Source: Lepidurus packardi
Taxonomy: Eukaryota > Arthropoda > Branchiopoda > Notostraca > Triopsidae
Length of the DNA stretch: 64,000 bases
Direction: 5' to 3'
Assembly (NCBI GenBank): GCA_023053545.1
Contig: JAKZAN010000355.1
Span: 19,345 to 83,344, forward strand
Shown: positions 63,028 to 64,000 of the stretch, in pieces
Numbering within the stretch: position 1 is the first letter of the stretch
Layout: each line of letters begins with the position of its first letter
Translations under genes and position numbers: made by a program
The notes under the pieces: generated by a model
What the model was told of the DNA's origin: nothing
Database searches by the model: none
What the model saw: the letters and a program-made list of their open reading frames with translations, nothing else

Positions 63028-63453
63028 TTACCGCACGGCTCCAATTTTCTCTTCTACAGCGTCGCGCTCCCACGGTGGGAGCGCGACGTTGAAGAATGCC
63101 AGCACCGACCCACCTAGTGGGTAGGAGCCGGTTAGCCATGACCAGATTCGTTGGGCTTGCCCATTCTGGACGCCCGTGAGTTGAACGGTGGCTTCCGCGG
63201 CTTCCGCTTCCGGCATGAGCAGCGTGGCAGGGCTGACGCCGAATGCCGCAGCCAGCGCGGTGAGTTCGTCGACATCCACCCTGCGCTCACCGGATTCGAT
63301 GCGCCCAAGCCCTAGCGGAGGAATGTCGCGGCCGGCATTGCCGAGTTCGCGGGATAGCTGCGCGAAGCCAAGTCCCATCCGTTCTCGGTGACGCCGAACA
63401 TTGGCAGCTACTACCAGTGCGGTGGGGCCTAATTCTGATTTAACTCCTGACAT
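63028..63453 (-). CDS. XRE-family transcription regulator on the opposite strand
   Basis: 141 residues. HTH: LVVAANVRRHRERMGLGFAQ LSRELGNAGRDIPPLGLGRI ESGERRVDVDELTALAAAFG, followed by a C-terminal domain with an APPWERD-like end. It resembles host Streptomyces/mycobacterial XRE regulators. Leftward between two late structural genes, so independently transcribed. ATG 63453; short inverted repeats in 63454-63533 may be its operators. Confidence 0.75.
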   Translation of the reverse strand: MSGVKSELGPTALVVAANVRRHRERMGLGFAQLSRELGNAGRDIPPLGLGRIESGERRVDVDELTALAAAFGVSPATLLMPEAEAAEATVQLTGVQNGQAQRIWSWLTGSYPLGGSVLAFFNVALPPWERDAVEEKIGAVR

Positions 63454-63533
63454 GTTTTAGATGATAGGACATCATTGTTGGACATGGGTAACGCATGTTT
63501 GGACTTTGATCGCTGATCTGATAAAACAGTGCT
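63454..63533. promoter_or_regulatory. divergent intergenic region with short inverted repeats
   Basis: ATGAT-AGGAC-ATCAT (63461-63475) and ACATG-GGTAACG-CATGT (63483-63499) lie between the XRE gene and the tail assembly gene; plausible operators for the XRE protein. Confidence 0.4.
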
Positions 63534-64000
63534 ATGGCTGAGAAAATTCAAAAACTTCCCCACACCGCCGCCAACGCTGGCCGACAGGCTCGGGAGCAGG
63601 CCGACGCCTATGACTCACTGTTCGCTGACATCCAGATGGAACTGGACGACGGAACCATCATTTCCATCCCCCCGCATCCCGACCTGGGAATGCTGGACGA
63701 CGATGCGATGGAGCAGTACGAAGAGCTTCAGTTCGAGATGGAGTCCTACGACCGCGAAGAGGACATCTTCATCCCTGAGCAGCGACTCAAGGATTCTGAC
63801 GGCAACGAGAACGGCGTTGTCCTGCCCGCCACGACGTCGCTTGGCGCGCTGAAGCGCCCGTACCGCAAAGATGGCGAACTCGTCAAGCCCCCGCACTCGG
63901 TGCGGGTGGCACGGATCGCACTGGGCGAAGAGGGCTACCAGAAGCTCGTTGCCGGCGGTCGATCGGCTGGTGACGTGTGGCGCGCCTGGGCGAAGCAGGC
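63534..64000 (+). CDS. tail assembly chaperone, upstream frame (3' end outside window)
   Basis: ATG 63534, open to the window edge (155 codons). EKIQKLPHTAANAGRQAREQ, a MELDDGTIISIPPHPDLGML region, KPPHSVRVARIALGEEGYQK then LVAGGRSAGDVWRAW. Position directly after the major tail protein and composition fit the G-type chaperone, normally followed by a programmed frameshift; that site would be outside the window. A GTG frame from 63529 is a shadow. Confidence 0.8.
   Translation, partial: MAEKIQKLPHTAANAGRQAREQADAYDSLFADIQMELDDGTIISIPPHPDLGMLDDDAMEQYEELQFEMESYDREEDIFIPEQRLKDSDGNENGVVLPATTSLGALKRPYRKDGELVKPPHSVRVARIALGEEGYQKLVAGGRSAGDVWRAWAKQ

Noticed and set aside
1-64000. tRNA or rRNA genes
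   Set aside because: No cloverleaf with a GGTTCGAAT-type T arm was seen on either strand; a covariance-model scan would be decisive.

Overview
The window is most of the genome of a tailed siphovirus that infects a mycolic-acid actinobacterium, most likely Mycobacterium. The evidence is a lysin A / lysin B / two-holin lysis cassette (lysin B cuts the mycolyl-arabinogalactan layer), a WhiB-like protein, a PrimPol-helicase, an HK97-type head module, high G+C, and dense co-directional genes with 4-base ATGA/GTGA/TGATG overlaps. A phage Ku gene, several strong SigA-like promoters and a highly repeated ~17-bp dyad motif together point to the Corndog-like (Cluster O) mycobacteriophages. That placement is from memory of the group, not from a search.

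Layout. 1-12.4 kb (+): a run of tail fibre/adhesin genes, including a 1779-residue protein with eight LamG-like modules. 12.4-17.6 kb (-): DnaQ-like exonuclease, lysis cassette, endonuclease VII, small HTH gene. 17.6-40.4 kb (-): about 70 small overlapping genes; recognisable products are a DNA sliding clamp, Ku, a ParB-like protein, a Ycf46-like AAA+ ATPase, a WGR-domain ATP-dependent DNA ligase, HTH regulators, many zinc-ribbon microproteins and secreted or membrane peptides. 40.4-42.7 kb: tandem-repeat arrays, divergent promoters, a short rightward operon, a 37-bp perfect inverted repeat and a gene-free convergent gap. 42.7-45.2 kb (-): small membrane/lipoprotein genes and a split C5-cytosine methyltransferase encoded by two overlapping frames. 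45.2-45.75 kb: AT-rich inverted repeat between outward promoters, a candidate replication origin. 45.75-50.5 kb (+): Cas4-like nuclease, ssDNA-binding protein, PrimPol-helicase. 50.8-64 kb (+): HNH, terminase, portal (apparently with an AUU start), three glycosyltransferases, protease, capsid, head-tail connectors, major tail protein, and the start of the tail assembly chaperone gene. Tape measure and first minor tail genes lie outside the window, between its right and left edges.

How it works together. The terminase-to-lysis block is the late rightward programme; the leftward block is early/middle, cut into transcription units by TTGACA-N17-TATAAT promoters and hairpin terminators. Overlaid on this are 45 copies (38 of them between 17 and 45.2 kb) of a palindrome, consensus TGTTGCRWWWYGCAACA, lying between genes, at start codons, inside terminators and inside coding sequence. 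This looks like a genome-wide binding system for a dimeric protein; the phage ParB-like protein is the leading candidate. Ku plus the WGR ligase suggest a phage-borne end-joining system. No integrase, tRNA gene or DNA polymerase is visible.
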